Shown here piece after piece: positions 34,336 to 44,857 of a stretch of DNA of 64,000 nt. Numbering within the stretch: the stretch's first letter is position 1; every line of letters begins with the position of its first letter. Location of the stretch: contig NZ_SSON01000039.1 of NCBI RefSeq assembly GCF_029871245.1, positions 1 through 64,000 of the forward strand, written 5' to 3'. Below the pieces are notes generated by a model that worked only from the letters and a program-made list of their open reading frames with translations, was not told the origin of the DNA and did no database searches. Source of the stretch: Pseudomonas sp. BN102. Its GTDB lineage: Bacteria > Pseudomonadota > Gammaproteobacteria > Pseudomonadales > Pseudomonadaceae. The translations under genes were made by a program, and so were the position numbers.

Positions 34336-35253
34336 ATGAGCAAGAGCGTCAACTGGAGCGGCGTATTCCCCGCAGTCACCACCCAATTCAATGCCGATTT
34401 CTCGGTGAACCTGGACGAAACCCACAAGGTCATTTCCAACCTGGTGCGCGACGGCGTGTCCGGCCTGGTGGTGTGCGGCAGCGTCGGCGAGAACACCTCG
34501 CTGACCATTGAAGAGAAGATAGCCGTCACCGAAGTCGCCAAGGACGCCTCGGGCGGTCGTGTGCCGGTGATCTGCGGCATCGCCGAATTCACCAGCGCCG
34601 GCGCCGCCAAGGTGGCCAAGGCGGTGGAGCGCGTTGGCGTCGACGGCATCATGGTGATGCCGGCGCTGGTGTACTCCTCCAAGCCCCATGAAACCGCCGA
34701 GCATTTCCGCAGCGTGGCCCGCAGCACCGACCTGCCGGTGATGGTCTACAACAACCCGCCCATCTACAAGAACGACGTCACTCCGGAGATCCTCATCTCC
34801 CTGGCCGACTGCGAGAACATCGTCTGCTTCAAGGACAGCTCCGGCGACACCCGCCGCTTCATCGACGTGCGCAACGAGGTGGGCGACCGCTTCATCCTCT
34901 TCGCCGGCCTGGATGACGTGGTCCTGGAAAGCATCGCCGTCGGCGCCCAGGGCTGGATCTCCGGCATGTCCAACGTGTTCCCCAAGGAAGGCGAGACCAT
35001 CTTCCGCCTGGCCAGCGCCGGGCGCTTCGCCGAGGCCATGCCGATCTACGAATGGCTGATGCCGATCCTCCACCTCGACGCCCGTCCGGACCTGGTGCAG
35101 TGCATCAAGCTCTGCGAAGAGATCGCCGGCCGCGGCAGCGCCCTCACCCGCCCGCCGCGCCTGGCCCTGCAGGGCGAGGACCGCGCACACGTCGAACGCA
35201 TCATGGCCAAGGCCCTGGCCAGCCGTCCGGCGTTGCCGGATGTGGGGCTGTAA
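34336..35253 (+). CDS. lhpC: DapA-family 1-pyrroline-4-hydroxy-2-carboxylate deaminase
   Basis: 305 residues. TIM-barrel aldolase family: WSGVFPAVTTQFNADFSVN, the GSVGENTSL motif at the substrate pocket, MVYNNPPIY and the Schiff-base lysine in VCFKDSSGD. In hydroxyproline clusters this enzyme deaminates and dehydrates the imine from LhpBEF to 2-oxoglutarate semialdehyde. ATG 34336 is preferred because GGAG lies 6 bases upstream; ATG 34324 adds four residues. Confidence 0.9.
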   Translation: MSKSVNWSGVFPAVTTQFNADFSVNLDETHKVISNLVRDGVSGLVVCGSVGENTSLTIEEKIAVTEVAKDASGGRVPVICGIAEFTSAGAAKVAKAVERVGVDGIMVMPALVYSSKPHETAEHFRSVARSTDLPVMVYNNPPIYKNDVTPEILISLADCENIVCFKDSSGDTRRFIDVRNEVGDRFILFAGLDDVVLESIAVGAQGWISGMSNVFPKEGETIFRLASAGRFAEAMPIYEWLMPILHLDARPDLVQCIKLCEEIAGRGSALTRPPRLALQGEDRAHVERIMAKALASRPALPDVGL

Positions 35254-35262
35254 AGGCTGACG

Positions 35263-35381
35263 TCCCTCACCCTAACCCTCTCCCGGAGGGAGAGGGGACC
35301 GCTGGTGCCGGCTGATGCATCGCCTTCAGCCGCCACTGACAGCCCCCTCGCCCCTCTGGGGAGAGGGCTGGGGTGAGGGGA
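35263..35381. repeat. Large inverted repeat of ccctcaccc/ccctctccc units
   Basis: Left arm 35263-35297 (CCCTCACCCTAACCCTCTCC then GGAGGGAGAGGGG) and right arm 35343-35381 (CCCTCGCCCCTCTGGGGAGA then GGGCTGGGGTGAGGGG) are complementary overall and each contains its own small palindrome. Same family as 33082-33105. It lies between the deaminase and MFS genes. Confidence 0.7.
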
Positions 35382-35449
35382 TCGGTCTCACCGGCGAGCA
35401 ATGGCACCACCGCGCTCGCCCATCCCTCCCTGGACCACCGGAATCCGCC

Positions 35450-36841
35450 ATGACCACAACAACTACAGCGCCCGCCCAGGATCTACCCTCCCACGACACC
35501 CGCACCGCCACCGCCGGCCTGAAACGCGTGGTCGCCGCCGCCATGGCCGGCACCGTGGCCGAGTGGTACGAGTTCTTCCTCTACGGCACCGCCTCCGCGC
35601 TGGTGTTCGGCAAGCTGTTCTTCCAGCAGACCGGCAACGCCATCGACGGCATCATCGCCGCCTTCGCCCTCTACGCCGTGGGCTTCCTCGCCCGGCCCCT
35701 GGGCGGCCTGGTGTTCGGCCATTTCGGCGACAAGCTGGGGCGCAAGCACCTGTTGCAGATCAGCCTGGTGATAGTCGGTGTCACCACCTTCCTCATGGGC
35801 TGCCTACCCGGGTTCGACAGCATCGGCTACGCCGCGCCCATCCTCCTGGTGCTGCTGCGGCTGATCCAGGGCTTCGCCTTCGGCGGCGAATGGGGCGGCG
35901 CCATCCTGCTGGTCTCCGAGCACAGCCCGGACGACCGTCGCGGCTTCTGGGCCAGTTGGCCCCAGGCCGGCGTGCCGCTGGGCAACCTGCTGGCGACCCT
36001 GGCCCTGCTGGCGCTTTCGGCCACCCTCAGCGACGAGGAATTCCTCGCCTGGGGCTGGCGCGTGGCCTTCTGGCTCTCGGTGGTGGTGGTCGCCATCGGC
36101 TACTGGGTGCGCACCCGGGTGGACGACGCGCCGATCTTCAAGCAGGCCCAGGCACGCCACCAGCAGCGCGCGGGCCAGCAACTGGGCGTGGTCGAGGTGC
36201 TCAAGCACCACCGGCGCGCCGTACTGGTGGGCCTCGGCGCGCGCTTCGCGGAGAACATCCTCTACTACACGGTGGTGACCTTCTCCATCACCTACCTGGG
36301 CCTGGTGGTGCACAAGGACACCTCGCAGATCCTGCTGCTGATGTTCGGCGCGCACTTCCTGCACTTCTTCCTGATCCCGCTGATGGGCCATCTCTCCGAC
36401 CTGGTCGGGCGCAAGCCGGTGTACCTGACCGGCGCGGTGCTCACCGGCTTCTGGGGCTTCGTCGGCTTCCCGCTGATGGATACCGGCAACGACTGGCTGA
36501 TCATGGCCGCCATCACCCTGGGCCTGGCCATCCAGTCCATGACCTATGCGCCCTACTCGGCACTGATGGCGGAAATGTTCCCCACCCATGTGCGCTACAC
36601 CGCGCTCTCGCTCTGCTACCAGGTGGCACCGATCTTCGCCGGCTCCCTGGCGCCGCTGATCGCGGTCAGCCTGCTCAAGCACTACAACTCCTCCACCCCA
36701 ATCGCCTGGTACCTGGTGGCCGCCTCCGCGCTCTCGGTGCTTGCCGTCGGCCTCGCCCGGGAAACCCGCGGCAAGTCGCTGCATGCCGTGGACGCCGAAG
36801 CGGCCGCCAGGACCGGCCAGCAAGGAACCCGAAACCCATGA
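35450..36841 (+). CDS. MHS-family (MFS) proton symporter, ProP/KgtP-like
   Basis: 463 residues, twelve helices. Family marks: [20 protein letters not shown] and the loop motif [18 protein letters not shown]; the sugar-porter-like [19 protein letters not shown] is typical of the metabolite:H+ symporters. By context it brings in hydroxyproline or a related compound, a second uptake route beside the ABC system. The ATG at 35450 begins [11 protein letters not shown]; the longer frame upstream runs through the repeat and is rejected. Stop overlaps the next gene by ATGA. Confidence 0.9.
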   Translation: MTTTTTAPAQDLPSHDTRTATAGLKRVVAAAMAGTVAEWYEFFLYGTASALVFGKLFFQQTGNAIDGIIAAFALYAVGFLARPLGGLVFGHFGDKLGRKHLLQISLVIVGVTTFLMGCLPGFDSIGYAAPILLVLLRLIQGFAFGGEWGGAILLVSEHSPDDRRGFWASWPQAGVPLGNLLATLALLALSATLSDEEFLAWGWRVAFWLSVVVVAIGYWVRTRVDDAPIFKQAQARHQQRAGQQLGVVEVLKHHRRAVLVGLGARFAENILYYTVVTFSITYLGLVVHKDTSQILLLMFGAHFLHFFLIPLMGHLSDLVGRKPVYLTGAVLTGFWGFVGFPLMDTGNDWLIMAAITLGLAIQSMTYAPYSALMAEMFPTHVRYTALSLCYQVAPIFAGSLAPLIAVSLLKHYNSSTPIAWYLVAASALSVLAVGLARETRGKSLHAVDAEAAARTGQQGTRNP

Positions 36842-38424
36842 ACCAGCCCCTTGGCCACAACTACATAGGCGGCGCCCGCAGCGGCGCGGGCGATGTCCTC
36901 CTGCGCAGCCTGGATGCGACCACCGGTGAGGCGCTGCTCGGCGTCTTCCACCAGGCCACTGCCAACGAAGTGGACGCCGCCGCCCGCGCCGCGGAGGCAG
37001 CCTACCCGGTCTTCCGCAGCCTGCCCGCCAGCCGGCGCGCCGAATTCCTCGACGCCATAGCCGACGAACTGGACAACCTGGGCGAGGACTTCCTCGCCAC
37101 CGTCTGCCGCGAAACCGCCTTGCCGCAACCGCGCATCCTTGGCGAGCGCAGCCGCACCAGCGGTCAGCTGCGGCTATTCGCCCAGGTTCTGCGGCTTGGC
37201 GACTTCCATGGCGCGCGCATCGACCGCGCCCAGCCCCAGCGCCAGCCGCTGCCACGTCCCGACCTGCGCCAGTGCCAACTGGGCATCGGCCCGGTGGCGG
37301 TGTTCGGCGCCAGCAACTTCCCGCTGGCGTTCTCCACCGCCGGTGGCGACACCGCCGCCGCCCTGGCCGCCGGCTGCCCGGTGGTGTTCAAGGCCCACAG
37401 CGGCCATATGGCCACCTCCGAATGGGTGGCCGACGCCATCCTCCGCGCGGCGGAGCGGACCGGCATGCCCGCCGGCGTGTTCAACATGATCTACGGCAGC
37501 GGCGTGGGCGAATGGCTGGTCAGGCACCCGTCCATCCAGGCGGTGGGCTTCACCGGCTCGCTCAAGGGTGGACGGGCACTGTGCGACCTGGCGGCGGCAC
37601 GGCCGCAGCCGATCCCGGTCTTCGCCGAGATGAGCAGCATCAACCCGGTGATACTGCTGCCGGAAGCCCTGACGGTGCGCGGCGAGCACGTGGCCGGCGA
37701 ACTGGCGGCCTCGGTAGTGCTGGGCTGCGGGCAGTTCTGCACCAACCCGGGCCTGGTCATCGGCATCCGCTCGCCGGAGCTCAGCGCCTTCATCGAGCGG
37801 TTCGCCGCACGCATGGCCGACCAGGCGGCGCAGACCATGCTCAATACCGGCACCCTGGCAAGCTACGAAGCGGGGCTGGCGCGCCTGCACGCCCACCCCG
37901 GTATCCGCCATCTGGCAGGCGGGACGCAGCAAGGCAATCAGGCCTGGCCACAGCTGTTCCAGGCTGACGTAAGCCTCCTGCTGGAGGGCGATGAGCTGCT
38001 ACAGGAGGAAGTCTTCGGCCCGGCGACCGTGCTGGTGGAGGTGGCCGATCTGGCCGAACTGCAACGGGCCCTGGCCAACCTGCAGGGCCAGCTCACTGCG
38101 ACGCTGATCGCCGAGCCGGGGGATCTGGCGATGGCCGCGCAACTGGTGCCGCTGCTGGAGCGCAAAGCCGGGCGCCTGCTGCTCAACGGCTACCCCACGG
38201 GCGTCGAGGTGTGCGACGCCATGGTCCACGGCGGCCCCTACCCGGCCACCTCGGATGCGCGCGGCACCTCGGTGGGCAGCCTGGCCATCGCCCGCTTCCT
38301 ACGCCCGGTGTGCTACCAGAACTATCCTGATGCGCTGTTGCCTGACTGTCTGAAGAACGCCAATCCGCTGGGCATCGCCCGCCTGGTGGGCGGCATGACC
38401 ACGCGGGAGGCCCTGGGCGAATAG
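36838..38424 (+). CDS. lhpG: 2-oxoglutarate semialdehyde dehydrogenase (NADP-type aldehyde dehydrogenase)
   Basis: 528 residues. Aldehyde dehydrogenase superfamily with [20 protein letters not shown], the base-region [16 protein letters not shown] and the nucleophile in [13 protein letters not shown], the pattern of KGSA dehydrogenases. It would convert the LhpC product to 2-oxoglutarate, closing the 4-hydroxyproline route into the TCA cycle. Coupled to the MFS gene. A frame open from 35401 appears to fuse onto it but the upstream portion is a GC-rich shadow of the MFS gene. A strong terminator follows. Confidence 0.9.
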   Translation: MNQPLGHNYIGGARSGAGDVLLRSLDATTGEALLGVFHQATANEVDAAARAAEAAYPVFRSLPASRRAEFLDAIADELDNLGEDFLATVCRETALPQPRILGERSRTSGQLRLFAQVLRLGDFHGARIDRAQPQRQPLPRPDLRQCQLGIGPVAVFGASNFPLAFSTAGGDTAAALAAGCPVVFKAHSGHMATSEWVADAILRAAERTGMPAGVFNMIYGSGVGEWLVRHPSIQAVGFTGSLKGGRALCDLAAARPQPIPVFAEMSSINPVILLPEALTVRGEHVAGELAASVVLGCGQFCTNPGLVIGIRSPELSAFIERFAARMADQAAQTMLNTGTLASYEAGLARLHAHPGIRHLAGGTQQGNQAWPQLFQADVSLLLEGDELLQEEVFGPATVLVEVADLAELQRALANLQGQLTATLIAEPGDLAMAAQLVPLLERKAGRLLLNGYPTGVEVCDAMVHGGPYPATSDARGTSVGSLAIARFLRPVCYQNYPDALLPDCLKNANPLGIARLVGGMTTREALGE

Positions 38425-38455
38425 CTGTGTCGGCAAGCCCCGGGGATTCCCGATT

Positions 38456-38484
38456 AGCCCTGGCCCTGGCCGGGGCTTTTTTTT
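38456..38484 (+). terminator. Rho-independent terminator of the hydroxyproline operon
   Basis: Stem AGCCCTGG / CCGGGGCT followed by eight T residues, 32 bases after the dehydrogenase stop. Confidence 0.88.
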
Positions 38485-38660
38485 CCACAGGGGCTGCGAC
38501 GGTGCCCGGTGTCATGCTCCGTGCAGGCATGCCCGGCATAGCGCAATGCGCATTTCTTCGCCCCATGAGAACCGTCAGGCGACTAAAGAATCGCCCGGAG
38601 ACCGGCATGAAGCGACAGCCTGGTCTAGCGTTACTACTCCTCACTCAGGAGAACAGCGAC

Positions 38661-39317
38661 ATGATCGCAAGCAAGTGGCTATGTGGTGGAGCCTTGGCAG
38701 CTGCCATGATGATGGCTGGCTGCACCTCGCAGACGGCCAGCACGGAGCAGTACTCTGGCTTCCTGTCCAGTTACGCCGATCTTAAGGAGGTCAAGACGAG
38801 CACCGGCCATACCGTGTTGCGCTGGACCGCGCCGAACTTCAACCCGAAGAATTACTCCGCCCTGCTCTATCAACCGGTCAAGTTCTACCCGCAGCCCAAA
38901 CCGACCGAGCAGATCAACGATCAGACGCTGACAGCGCTCCTGCAATACACCAATGAACAGTTGAGCCAGGCCATGGCGAGTCGACTGCCGCCGACCACCA
39001 CTGCCGGGCCCGGCACGCTGATCTTCCGCGGCGCAATCACCGGCGTGGACACCTCCACCGAGGGCCTCAAGCCCTATGAGGTCATCCCGATCGCGCTGGT
39101 GGTGGCGGGGGCCATGACCGCCACCGGACACCGCGACCAGAACACGGAGCTGTTCCTCGAGGGTGAGTTCATCGATGGTGCCACCAACCAACCGGTCGCC
39201 CGCGTGGTGCGCAAAGGCTTCGGCAAGTCGCTCGACAATGACCAGGAGCACGTCACGCTCGATGACCTGAAATCCATCGTCAACGACATGGCAAAGGACA
39301 TTCGCCTGTACCCCTGA
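38661..39317 (+). CDS. DUF3313-family lipoprotein
   Basis: 218 residues. Signal MIASKWLCGGALAAAMMMAGC ends in a lipobox, so the protein is probably anchored via Cys21. Mature sequence GFLSSYADLKEVKTSTG and IDGATNQPVARVVRKGFG fits DUF3313 (envelope lipoproteins of unknown role). The start is set at 38661 by AGGAGA; the open frame reaches back to 38427 but that part crosses the terminator. Not evidently part of the hydroxyproline pathway. Confidence 0.85.
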   Translation: MIASKWLCGGALAAAMMMAGCTSQTASTEQYSGFLSSYADLKEVKTSTGHTVLRWTAPNFNPKNYSALLYQPVKFYPQPKPTEQINDQTLTALLQYTNEQLSQAMASRLPPTTTAGPGTLIFRGAITGVDTSTEGLKPYEVIPIALVVAGAMTATGHRDQNTELFLEGEFIDGATNQPVARVVRKGFGKSLDNDQEHVTLDDLKSIVNDMAKDIRLYP

Positions 39318-39379
39318 GCTGACCGGCGTCAGGGCAGCAGTGATGCGCGCTGCCCTGCGCCTGCTGACGGATGCTCCGT

Positions 39380-40387
39380 TCAGGCTCGCAACAGTGCCTG
39401 GATTTCCTCGTACAACGCCCCGGGCACCTTCACCCCCTCAGCCGCACTGCGCGCCCGCGCCTCGTAGCGGCGTTGCGACGGCAGGCGCGCGCCCTGCTCC
39501 AGCATCCCCTCGAACAGCGCTTCGGCCCTTTGCAGGTGCTGCGCGGCATCGCTGCCGAGGATGCGCTGCGGGTCGATGGCGATGATCAGCTCGCCGCCAT
39601 AGGGCGAGGACCTGGTGCCCTCGTCGAAGGCCAGGGATTCGGCGCTGGTCAGATCGCCGATCATGGGGCCGGCGATCAGCTCGACCATGGCCGCCAGCGC
39701 CGAGCCCTTGTGGCCGCCGAAGGTGAGCATGGCGCCATTGAGGGCGGTCAGCGGGTCAGTGGTGGGCTGGCCATCCTGGTCGATGCCCCAGCCCAGTGGA
39801 ATCTGCTTGCCGGCGCGGCGATGCAGGTCGATCTCGCCGCGCGCAGCGGCGCTGGTGGCGAAGTCGAAGATGAACGGCGGCTTGCCCGGACGCGGCCAGC
39901 CGAAGGCGATGGGGTTGGTGCCGAACAGCGGCTTGATCCCGCCGGCCGGTGCTACCCAGGCGTGGCTGGGGGTGAAGGCCAGGGCTACCAGGCCCTGTTC
40001 GGTGAGGGGTTCGATTTCCGGCCAGAGGGCGGAGAAGTGCACGCAACGGTTGATCGCCAGGATAGCGATGCCCTGGTTACGGGCCTTTTCCACCAGCAAC
40101 GGCAGGCCGGCCTGGAAGGCGCACTGGGCGAAGGCGCCATGGGCATCGACCCGAACCACCGACGGCGCGCTGTCAAATACCTCGGGCTCGGCATCCGGCG
40201 AGACCTTGCCGGCACGCAGGGTGCCGATGCATCCGGGCAGGCGGTACACCCCGTGGGAAGCGCAGCCATCGCGCTCGCCGTCCACTATGGTGGCGGCCAC
40301 CGCCTGTACATGGGGCTCGCTGAAGCCGTGGCGACGCAGCACCGACTCCACCAGCTCGCGGACTTCTTCCAGGGATATGTGGATCAT
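39380..40387 (-). CDS. Malate/L-lactate dehydrogenase-family imine reductase: probable 1-pyrroline-2-carboxylate/1-piperideine-2-carboxylate reductase
   Basis: 335 residues of the Ldh_2 family: HVQAVAATIVDGERDGCASHGVYRLPG, split here as TIVDGERDGCASHG and VYRLPGC, then AINRCVHFSALWPEIEPL and LTFGGHKGSALAAMVELIAG. In pseudomonads this group (DpkA/LhpD-type) reduces 1-pyrroline-2-carboxylate to L-proline with NADPH. Next to two likely 3-hydroxyproline dehydratases, it would finish the 3-hydroxyproline route. It is convergent with the lipoprotein gene and not in the main operon. AGGAGAGATG-like ribosome-binding sequence precedes the start. Confidence 0.85.
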   Translation of the reverse strand: MIHISLEEVRELVESVLRRHGFSEPHVQAVAATIVDGERDGCASHGVYRLPGCIGTLRAGKVSPDAEPEVFDSAPSVVRVDAHGAFAQCAFQAGLPLLVEKARNQGIAILAINRCVHFSALWPEIEPLTEQGLVALAFTPSHAWVAPAGGIKPLFGTNPIAFGWPRPGKPPFIFDFATSAAARGEIDLHRRAGKQIPLGWGIDQDGQPTTDPLTALNGAMLTFGGHKGSALAAMVELIAGPMIGDLTSAESLAFDEGTRSSPYGGELIIAIDPQRILGSDAAQHLQRAEALFEGMLEQGARLPSQRRYEARARSAAEGVKVPGALYEEIQALLRA

Positions 40388-40490
40388 GGGGCATCTCTCC
40401 TCTATAGCCAGCCGCTACAGTGGCCCGTATGCCCCGTTCCCGCTTGGTCCCATTCCCCGCCCCCGATGCCGAATTCGGCACAACCCCGCT

Positions 40491-41390
40491 TCAGGCAGCC
40501 GTCCCGGCCAGTGCCTCGGGTTCCGCCTTGCGCGCCATCGCCAGCAGTCCCAGCCGCACCAGCAGCCAGGGCATCGCCAGCGCCACGAACAGCCCCATGA
40601 CCAGCCCGCGCAGGCCCTGCCAGAGTTGCGGGTCCAGCGGCCAGGCCGCGCCGGCCAGCTTCAGCGACTTCTGCAACAGGATGAACGCCACGGCGCCGAT
40701 GGCCGCCGCCAGCAGGCGGCGCCAGGTGGCGACCTCGGCGGAGAATGGCAACTGCCGGAAGCCGAACAGCACTCCGGCCATCAGCCCCGCCAGCAGCGGC
40801 ACATAGCTCGGCGCCGTCCCCGGCCAGGTCAACCAGGCGAGCAGGAACACCAGCAGGAGCAGCCCCTGGTGCCAGGCGCCGTGAGCGCCGGCCCACCAGC
40901 GCCAGTGGCGCACCTGGGAAAACGCCAGCAAGGTGGCGATGCCCAGCAGCGAGCCGCCCAGCACGTCTTCCACATCGTGGGCGCCGAGGTAAAGGCGGCT
41001 GAAGATGATACCCGCCACCACCACGCCACTGACTGCCCAGGCCCAGGCGCGGCGCAGCTCGAAGGCCAGCCAGAACCAGATGACCACGGCGATCTGCGCA
41101 TGACCGCTGGGCAGGCCGAAGCTGTCGCCCACTTCATGGTCCATGCGCAGGGCGATGTCCGGCCGCGGGTCCTGCCAGTAGTCCTTGAGCCAGGCATTGA
41201 GCAGCGCGGTGACGGCCACCAGCACCAGCAGGCGCAGGAATACGCTACGGTTCCAGGCCCAGTAGCCCAGGGGCAGGAAGAACAGGATGAACTTCTCGTA
41301 GCCCAGCAGGGTGAAGAAGCGCATCAGCGGGGTCAGCCCCTCGCTGCGCAGGGGCAGCACCCAGTCCAGGCTGTGCAGCAGTTCATTCAT
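40491..41390 (-). CDS. PAP2-family membrane phosphatase
   Basis: 299 residues with several membrane segments. All three phosphatase motifs are intact: KDYWQDPRP, LPSGHAQ and SRLYLGAHDVED. Such enzymes dephosphorylate lipid phosphates such as phosphatidate or undecaprenyl diphosphate on the outer face of the inner membrane. The ATG at 41390 has AAGGAT upstream; the frame reaching 41543 is rejected because it runs through the promoter region of the carboxylase gene. C-terminal ~130 residues add extra membrane helices beyond the core. Confidence 0.87.
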   Translation of the reverse strand: MNELLHSLDWVLPLRSEGLTPLMRFFTLLGYEKFILFFLPLGYWAWNRSVFLRLLVLVAVTALLNAWLKDYWQDPRPDIALRMDHEVGDSFGLPSGHAQIAVVIWFWLAFELRRAWAWAVSGVVVAGIIFSRLYLGAHDVEDVLGGSLLGIATLLAFSQVRHWRWWAGAHGAWHQGLLLLVFLLAWLTWPGTAPSYVPLLAGLMAGVLFGFRQLPFSAEVATWRRLLAAAIGAVAFILLQKSLKLAGAAWPLDPQLWQGLRGLVMGLFVALAMPWLLVRLGLLAMARKAEPEALAGTAA

Positions 41391-41518
41391 GGCAGATCCT
41401 TGTGATGGCAGAGGCGCCACAGATACTGCAGCGCGCAGGGGGCGACAAGGGCCGATTCGGACATTCCGTGTCACCGGATCATTAACCGCCCTGAGTGGTG
41501 GGTATTCGTCACGACACA

Positions 41519-41537
41519 GTTGGCTGCGGTGGCCAAC
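41519..41537. promoter_or_regulatory. Inverted repeat GTTGGC-N7-GCCAAC upstream of the carboxylase
   Basis: Perfect 6-bp arms, 46 bases before the carboxylase start and in the divergent region with the PAP2 gene. TAAGAT at 41548 may be a -10 just downstream. Candidate operator for an unidentified regulator. Confidence 0.35.
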
Positions 41538-41582
41538 CTGCACTGCCTAAGATCAGGGCATCCCACGCCAAGGACCCTCGTC

Positions 41583-44500
41583 GTGAACAAAGCCATCCAG
41601 ACCCTGCTGATCGCCAACCGTGGCGAGATCGCCATCCGCATCGCCCGCGCCGCCGCAGAACTGGGCATCGTGAGCGTCGCGGTGTACGCCGAGGACGACG
41701 GCGATTCCCTGCACGTGCGCAAGGCCGACCTCGCGGTGGCGCTGAAAGGCCGTGGTGCGACGGCCTACCTGGACGCCGCGCAATTGGTGGAAATCGCCCG
41801 CCAGCATGGCTGCGACGCGGTGCACCCCGGCTATGGCTTCCTCAGCGAGAACGCCGACTTCGCGCGGCGATGCGAGACGGCCGGCATCCGTTTCGTTGGT
41901 CCTTCCGCCGAGGCCCTGGAACTGTTCGGCGACAAGGCCCGCGCCCGCGAACTGGCGGCTCGTTGCGGCCTCCCCCTGGCCGACGGCAGCAACAACTCCA
42001 GCAGCCTGGACCAGGCACGAGCCCTGCTGGAGGGCGGCCCCATCATGCTCAAGGCGCTGGCCGGCGGCGGCGGGCGCGGCATGCGCGCGGTGCGCGAGGC
42101 GGCGGAGCTGGAACAGGCCTTCGAGCGCTGCCAGTCCGAGGCGCGCGCGGCCTTCGGCAGCGGCGAGCTCTATGTCGAACGCCTGATCGAGAATGCCCGG
42201 CATATCGAAGTCCAGGTGCTGGGCGACGGCGAGGCCGTGACCCACCTCTGGGAGCGCGACTGCAGCCTGCAGCGGCGGCACCAGAAGGTGATCGAGATCG
42301 CCCCGGCGCCCGACCTGGACGCCGGCCTGCGCCGGCGCATCCTCGACGCCGCGCTGGCCCTGGCGGCCGCCGTCGGCTATCGCGGCCTCGGCACCTTCGA
42401 GTTCCTGGTGGACGTCGCCCGTGGCGATTTCGTGTTCATGGAGGCCAACCCGCGCATCCAGGTCGAGCACTGCATCACCGAAGCCGTCACCGGCATCGAC
42501 CTGGTGCAAGCACAGTTGCGCCTGGCCATGGGCGCCAGCCTGGCCGACCTGGGTCTGCTGGAACCCGTCGCCCCGCGCGGCTTCGCCGTGCAGCTGCGGA
42601 TCAACCTGGAAAGCATGCAGGCAGACGGCAGCGCCCGCCCCGCTGGCGGCCTGATCAGCGCCTACGAGCCGCCCAGCGGACCGGGCATTCGTGTCGATGG
42701 CTATGGCTATGCCGGTTATGCCACCAGCCCCAGCTACGACTCGCTGCTGGCCAAGCTGATCGTCCAGGGCGAGGACTTGCCCACAGCCCTGCGCCGTGCC
42801 TACCGCGCGCTCTGCGAATTCCGCCTGGAAGGGGTGGCAAGCAATATCCACTTCCTGCAGAACCTGCTGCGCCAGCCGGAGCTGGCGGCCGGCGTGGACA
42901 CCCGCTTTATCGAGAGGCAGATAGGCAAACTGCTGGCGCCGCAGCAGGCGGCCCATCCGCACCTGTTCTTCGCCGGTATGGCCAACGTCAATGCGGCCCA
43001 GGCCGGCCAGGCCGAGTCGCCGGCCGGCTGCGTGCCGCTGAACGCCCCCAGCCAGGGCGTGCTGGTGAGCCTGGACGTGCAGGTCGGCGATGCCGTGGCG
43101 ACCGGCCAGCCGGTGGCGGTGCTGGAGGCGATGAAGATGGAGTTCGTGGTCAAGGCCAGCCAGGGCGGCATCGTCCGTGCGCTGGCCGTGGCCCCGGGTG
43201 GCAGCCTGTTCGAAGGCGCGCCCTTGCTGTTCCTGGAGCCGGCCGAGGTGGCCGGCGATGTCGTGCAGACCGAAGAAAGCCTCGATCTCGCGCATATCCG
43301 CGCCGATCTCGCCGAAGTGCTGGAACGCCACGCCATCACCACGGATGCGCGCCGCCCACAGGCGGTGGCCAGGCGGCGCAAGACCGGCCAACGCACCACC
43401 CGCGAGAACCTCGACGACCTGCTGGATGCCGGCAGCTTCATCGAATACGGCGCCCTTGCCCTGGCGGCCCAGCGCCGGCGCCGCTCGCTGGAAGAGCTGA
43501 TCGAGCAGAGCCCGGCGGATGGCCTGGTGGCCGGAATCGGCACGGTGAACGCCGCGCAGTTCGGCAACGAGGCCGCGCGCTGCATGGCCATCGCCTACGA
43601 CTACACGGTGTTCGCCGGCACCCAGGGGGTGATGAACCACAAGAAGACCGACCGCATGCTCGGCCTCGCCGAGCAATGGCGCCTGCCCCTGGTGCTGTTC
43701 GCCGAGGGCGGCGGCGGCCGGCCGGGTGATTCGGATTTCGTCGGCGTCGCCGGGCTGGACTGCCACACCTTCGTCGGCATGGCCCGGCTGTCCGGCCTGG
43801 TACCGCTGGTAGGAGTGGTGTCGGGCCGCTGCTTCGCCGGCAATGCCGCGCTGCTTGGTTGCTGCGACGTGATCATCGCCACCCGCAACGCCAGCATCGG
43901 CATGGCCGGGCCAGCGATGATCGAGGGAGGTGGCCTGGGCAGCTTCACCCCCGAGGAGGTGGGGCCCGCCAGCGTCCAGGGCCCCAATGGGGTGATCGAC
44001 GTGCTGGTGGAGGACGAAGCCGAAGCCGTGCGGGTGGCCAGGCAGTACCTGTCCTATTTCCAGGGTGCCCGGAGTGACTGGCAATGCGCCGACCAGCGCG
44101 AACTGCGCCATTCCATCCCGGAAAACCGCCTGCGGGTCTACGACATCCGCGCGCTGATCGAAACCCTCGCCGACCAGGGCTCGGTACTGGAGCTGAGGCG
44201 GCAATTCGCCCCGGGCCTGGTCACCGCCTTCATCCGCATCGAGGGCAGGCCCTTCGGCCTGCTGGCCAACAACCCCATGCACCTGGGCGGCGCCATAGAC
44301 GCCCAGGCCGGCGACAAGGCGGCGCGCTTCATGCAGCTGTGCGACGCCTTCGATATCCCCATGCTCTCGCTCTGTGACACCCCCGGCTTCATGGTCGGTC
44401 CCGAGTCGGAGAAGCAGGCCACTGTGCGCCATGTCTCGCGCATGTTCGTCGCCGCCGCCAGCCTCTCGGTGCCCTTCTTCACCGTGGTGCTGCGCAAAGG

Positions 44501-44852
44501 CTACGGCCTGGGCGCCCAGGCCATGGCGGCGGGCAGCTTCCATTCGCCGCTGTTCACCATCGCCTGGCCCAGCGGCGAGTTCGGCGCCATGGGCCTGGAG
44601 GGCGCGGTGCGCCTGGGTTACGGCAAGGAGCTGGCCGCTGTGGAAGACCCGGCAGAGCGCGAGCAGCTGTTCCAGAAGATGGTCGCCAAGGCCTACCAGA
44701 ACGGCAAGGCGATCAATATGGCCAGCTTCCTGGAGATAGATGCCGTGATCGACCCGCAGGAAACCCGCGCCTGGCTGCTGCGTGGACTGAACGCGGCGCC
44801 CACGGCCGCTGCGAGGGAGGGCAAGAAGCGGGGATTCGTGGATACCTGGTAA
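41583..44852 (+). CDS. Single-chain biotin-dependent acyl-CoA carboxylase (BC-BCCP-CT fusion)
   Basis: 1089 residues. Residues 1-450: biotin carboxylase ([28 protein letters not shown]-grasp loop, [18 protein letters not shown]). Residues ~480-560: biotinyl domain with the acceptor lysine in [10 protein letters not shown]. Residues ~580-1089: both halves of a carboxyltransferase ([53 protein letters not shown]). In most bacteria these are two or three proteins. GTG at 41583 is chosen because AAGGA lies 8 bases upstream and the product then starts like a normal biotin carboxylase. The acyl-CoA substrate is not evident from neighbours. Confidence 0.88.
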   Translation: MNKAIQTLLIANRGEIAIRIARAAAELGIVSVAVYAEDDGDSLHVRKADLAVALKGRGATAYLDAAQLVEIARQHGCDAVHPGYGFLSENADFARRCETAGIRFVGPSAEALELFGDKARARELAARCGLPLADGSNNSSSLDQARALLEGGPIMLKALAGGGGRGMRAVREAAELEQAFERCQSEARAAFGSGELYVERLIENARHIEVQVLGDGEAVTHLWERDCSLQRRHQKVIEIAPAPDLDAGLRRRILDAALALAAAVGYRGLGTFEFLVDVARGDFVFMEANPRIQVEHCITEAVTGIDLVQAQLRLAMGASLADLGLLEPVAPRGFAVQLRINLESMQADGSARPAGGLISAYEPPSGPGIRVDGYGYAGYATSPSYDSLLAKLIVQGEDLPTALRRAYRALCEFRLEGVASNIHFLQNLLRQPELAAGVDTRFIERQIGKLLAPQQAAHPHLFFAGMANVNAAQAGQAESPAGCVPLNAPSQGVLVSLDVQVGDAVATGQPVAVLEAMKMEFVVKASQGGIVRALAVAPGGSLFEGAPLLFLEPAEVAGDVVQTEESLDLAHIRADLAEVLERHAITTDARRPQAVARRRKTGQRTTRENLDDLLDAGSFIEYGALALAAQRRRRSLEELIEQSPADGLVAGIGTVNAAQFGNEAARCMAIAYDYTVFAGTQGVMNHKKTDRMLGLAEQWRLPLVLFAEGGGGRPGDSDFVGVAGLDCHTFVGMARLSGLVPLVGVVSGRCFAGNAALLGCCDVIIATRNASIGMAGPAMIEGGGLGSFTPEEVGPASVQGPNGVIDVLVEDEAEAVRVARQYLSYFQGARSDWQCADQRELRHSIPENRLRVYDIRALIETLADQGSVLELRRQFAPGLVTAFIRIEGRPFGLLANNPMHLGGAIDAQAGDKAARFMQLCDAFDIPMLSLCDTPGFMVGPESEKQATVRHVSRMFVAAASLSVPFFTVVLRKGYGLGAQAMAAGSFHSPLFTIAWPSGEFGAMGLEGAVRLGYGKELAAVEDPAEREQLFQKMVAKAYQNGKAINMASFLEIDAVIDPQETRAWLLRGLNAAPTAAAREGKKRGFVDTW

Positions 44853-44857
44853 AAGCG

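Noticed and set aside
35401-38424. A 1007-codon plus-strand open frame that appears to fuse a long N-terminal half to the semialdehyde dehydrogenase
   Set aside because: The first ~480 codons lie in another frame of the MHS transporter gene and read as Arg/Pro/Gly-rich nonsense; the real dehydrogenase starts at 36838 with an ATGA overlap.
41553-44543. A 996-codon open frame antisense to the carboxylase
   Set aside because: Long antisense frames are expected in high-GC DNA; the product is His/Gln/Gly-rich without any recognised domain, while the sense strand encodes a complete carboxylase.
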